Notes under the pieces: generated by a model
Seen by the model: the letters and a program-made list of their open reading frames with translations, nothing else
The model's database searches: none
What the model was told of the DNA's origin: nothing
NCBI GenBank assembly: GCA_037893245.1
Contig: JBAIAA010000534.1
Coordinates: forward strand, 496,001-560,000
Direction: 5' to 3'
Source of the DNA: Crossaster papposus
Taxonomy: Eukaryota; Echinodermata; Asteroidea; Velatida; Solasteridae
DNA: 64,000 bases
Part shown: positions 61,270 through 64,000 of the stretch, piece after piece
How positions within the stretch are numbered: the first letter of the stretch is position 1
Layout: each line of letters starts with the position of its first letter
Position numbers and translations under genes: made by a program

Positions 61270-61765
61270 TTAATGGTAATAGACAACATTTGCAAAAATA
61301 AACAAACTAAACTAATGAATTATTATGAAATATCTCACTTGACTGTAAGTGAATAATAGTCTCAAGCATCCTGTAAAATCATGGGACCTGTGTGTTGTCA
61401 ATTCCTCCAAGAGGAATTTTTGTATCAATTTCCAACAATGGTCGGCTGACCATCTTGGAAAAACCAAACTATTTTCAAATACTGCGCCCACTTTGTCGCA
61501 TTTATAGTCCACAATGTGTTACACGTCCATGAATGGGTGCAAACCAACTAATCTAGTTCGTTCAATAAACTGATAATTTCCTAACCCCTATATGCTATGT
61601 TCCGTCTAAAGTAAGGTCAGGGAACCAGACTACAAGAACAGCTATTCTTTTCATATGTTTTTTGCCACCATCTATAAACACAAACCTTGTAACAGGTGAG
61701 TGTAACAATATTTGCTCTTTTAAAAAAAAATCCTCCTAATCCATCAATTTTCTATAATTACAACA
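61270..61765 (+). mobile_element. Family B copy B2 (right end decayed)
   Basis: Starts TTAATGGTAATAGACAACAT. It shares GAATTATTATGAAATATCTC, TCAAGCATCCTGTAAAATCA and the AACCAGACTACAAGAAC hairpin arm with B1. The right terminus is not clear. Confidence 0.75.
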
Positions 61766-61848
61766 GAAGCAAATATGTATAAAATAAAACAAGAACGAAA
61801 CAGGAATATTCTATACACATGAAAAAGCTGTAGTTGAAGACTATGTTT

Positions 61849-62247
61849 TTAAAGTGATCGTATACGTTTGGTAATTGGAACCCACTGTTTGTTTCAATCA
61901 TATATAGTTATAGATATATACCATAAAACTAACCTGTACAAATTTCATTTCAAAAGGTGGTAGCGATTTTGAGATATTGCCGAAAATCTGGAGCGATTAT
62001 TTCCACGCAGGAAGAATAATCTGCATTGGAAATAATACACAGTCTGAGAAACGTCACTGCAGTAACGCTTCTCAGATTCAAATTTCTGGGGATAAAAAGT
62101 GATATCTTTTTCTATAACCGCAGTACTTCGAAGTGAAAAGTTTCTAAAAAGGCATTATACTATCCAAAGCTGCTGTACTTCTTACCAAGTAAGTTTTTAT
62201 TGCCATTAATTTTGGGAGTAATTACCAAACGTATACGATCCCTTTAA
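61849..62247. mobile_element. Family F TTAA-MITE (single copy here)
   Basis: 399 bp bounded by TTAA. The 28-bp ends are inverted with one mismatch: TTAAAGTGATCGTATACGTT-TGGTAATT on the left against the inverse of AATTACCAAA-CGTATACGATCCCTTTAA. No open frame. The GGTAATT subterminal motif is shared with family A. Confidence 0.92.
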
Positions 62248-62665
62248 CCGACATATTTGCCATAGCCCAGAGGAACTTAAAAAAATACTAGAACAAAACT
62301 CTAAAGGTGTTTACATTTGTATGATTTTCCAACTCGAAACCAGGCTGAATATTGCTGGTGTTATTTGTTTAACGCATATTGAACCTAAAGCTTGTGTACT
62401 TTTCTGATGCAAATGAATGCAACTTGTGTTCGCACGACATGTTTAATTGTTCCAACCTCACCTGCCCCAAGTAAAGTGCTCATTGTATTGTTTGCACGTT
62501 TAGCATTTACAGAAACTTGAACTTTGTGCCTGGGTTTTGTTTTGAAGTTATTTGGGCATATAGATTCTGCAGGTGTACTCCTAGCTAAATCCATATTTTG
62601 TAGGTGTGGTTCGTTTACCACCACCATTATTAATTCTACAAAAGTGACAATCCCCATATCTTGAA

Positions 62666-62690
62666 GGGGGGGGGGGGGGGGGGGGGGGGG
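62666..62690 (+). repeat. Poly(dG) tract, 25 bp
   Basis: Pure G run preceded by ATATCTTGAA. Confidence 0.95.
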
Positions 62691-63319
62691 TAGTGAACAA
62701 TTGATAGGCGCATTATAGTCCAGTAGAGTGATTTGGATGTTTACATGTGTTTATATACCTCTAAATATTTTCAAATGAATAACATAATATTGGCACATAC
62801 TTTATACCTCAGATTTCAGAAACCACATCCCTGTGAGGGGTACCCTGAAGTTTGACAATTTTTACTGCATATTAAGAAAATGTCCATTAATTTTGTGTCT
62901 GGAATTCCAAATGTTGGCATTATCATAAACAAACATTAAGCGACATTTGCACTTTAAGATAGTTCATTATCATCAATAATTTTGTTTAATATTTTGACAA
63001 GTAATGCTGTCCAATTTTGTGAGATGACAAAATTATAATGATAGCCCTTTTTGGCATTATATTTGAATATAATACAGACGAAAACAATTCCAAAGCTAAC
63101 AACTACTTTTCCCTTGGTTGTTCCTGGGTATCATTTGTCAAGAAAGCCTCCGATTGGACTTAAAATGGTTCAAAATGATGCATGTGTGGCAGATGAGAAT
63201 GTTGACATTGGCTAGAGATTTTGGATTAACATGAGAAGGCCTTAGAGATTACTTTCTCCTAAACCCTCAAAATTTCATGATTCATGCGCATCTCTGATGG
63301 AAAAAAGGTAATGTATACT

Positions 63320-63432
63320 TTAAAGGTAAAATACAACAAAAGGTAAAAAGACAACATTACTAAAATATTATGAAATACCTTACTTGACTGTAAGTGGTGG
63401 ATATTCTAAAGCATCTTGTGAAATCATGACAC
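63320..63432 (+). mobile_element. Family B fragment B3
   Basis: Starts TTAAAGGTAAAATACAAC and continues ATTATGAAATACCTTACTTG, then AAAGCATCTTGTGAAATCAT. A family C element begins directly after it, and GATTTGCTCTAATTTTTAAT beyond that element may be B3 resuming. Confidence 0.75.
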
Positions 63433-63678
63433 CAGGGGCCAATTTCATAGAGCTGCTAAGCACAACAATTTGCTTAGCATGACAATTTGTCCTTGGCAAA
63501 AACAAGCTTACAGACCAAATTTTTACCTGATCTTTATTGTTCTGGATTGATAATCAACTGTTTTCTTGCTTAGCATGAAAAACATGTATAATTTTGGCTA
63601 GTAACCTGTTTTTAATGATCAAGACGTTTTGTGCTAAGCATTTTTTTTTGCTTAGCAGCTCTATGAAATTGGGCCCTG
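63433..63678. mobile_element. Family C MITE, copy 2, apparently inserted in B3
   Basis: 246 bp with ends CAGGGGCCAATTTCATAGAG and the inverse of CTCTATGAAATTGGGCCCTG. It aligns with copy 1 at 655 across its full length, including the inner GCTTAGCATGA motifs. Confidence 0.9.
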
Positions 63679-63739
63679 ATTTGCTCTAATTTTTAATAAA
63701 ACTGAAGTTTAATTTTTGTACCCATTTCCACTGACGTCG

Positions 63740-64000
63740 GCCGACCCCTAATTGGGGAGTCAGGTTGGGAAGAGCCGCTATGACCCGGGTTCGAATCCCG
63801 CATGGGCCAATATGTGGATTGGGTTTTTAGTCACTGCTTGATTAATTCCAAGGGTTTTCCCAGAATATTCTTCTGGGTTTTTCTTCCCACCTCTAAAACT
63901 GTAACTTCTTCACATTATCTTCTCTCATTTAATATCCATTCTGTAATTGGCCTTAGTGATGTTGGGTGTTGAATGAAAATAAATAAATAAGTAAACAATT
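63740..64000 (+). mobile_element. tRNA-derived SINE (reaches the right edge)
   Basis: tRNA-like head (AGTCAGGTTGGGAAGAGCCG) with a good B-box/T-arm CGGGTTCGAATCCCG at 63786-63800. A body follows (TTTTCCCAGAATATTCTTCT) and then a tail of AATAAATAAATAAGTAAA. The head is not a functional tRNA because the A-box region and acceptor stem are poor. Confidence 0.7.

Overview
The window is animal genomic DNA: two intron-containing genes with GT-AG splice sites, then about 34 kb with no recognisable gene. It is AT-rich and full of short inverted-repeat elements, tRNA-derived SINE pieces and long pure G or C tracts. The proteasome gene reads like that of a deuterostome. The dominant repeats, short elements bounded by TTAA with a GGTAATT-type subterminal motif, resemble repeats I recall from echinoderms, especially sea stars. 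I therefore suggest an echinoderm. This is an inference and is not proven by the sequence.

Layout. Positions 1-3889 (minus strand) hold PSMD7/Rpn8, the non-catalytic MPN subunit of the 26S proteasome lid. Six coding exons are visible and the lysine-rich C-terminus runs off the left edge. Positions 3890-4966 form a 1.08-kb head-to-head intergenic space that probably carries both promoters. Positions 4967-29675 (plus strand) hold a five-exon gene with large introns. All its introns are phase 0 and it encodes a coiled-coil protein of about 390 residues that I cannot assign with confidence. From 29676 to 64000 I find no supportable gene. That stretch holds repeats and several complex, non-repetitive blocks that could be cis-regulatory.

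Repeats are the most informative part. A roughly 390-bp non-autonomous element (called A here) occurs about 14 times. It has TTAA at both ends, about 20-bp terminal inverted repeats and a central hairpin. Family B (3 copies) is a diverged relative. Families E (3 copies) and F (1 copy) also end in TTAA, so this region appears to be a TTAA-target (piggyBac-type) landing zone. One A copy is interrupted by a G-rich element with a perfect 8-bp duplication typical of hAT transposons. Another A copy is interrupted by an element with perfect 32-bp inverted repeats, and a third is abutted by a SINE. One E copy lies between two roughly 115-bp direct repeats. Several fold-back elements, a GGGCT-type pentanucleotide array and eight pure G/C tracts of 21-26 bp complete the picture.

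No rRNA, intact tRNA, CRISPR array or autonomous transposase gene was found. Exon boundaries were placed by hand from splice consensus, reading frame and (for PSMD7) remembered family sequence. UTRs and transcription start sites are not determined.
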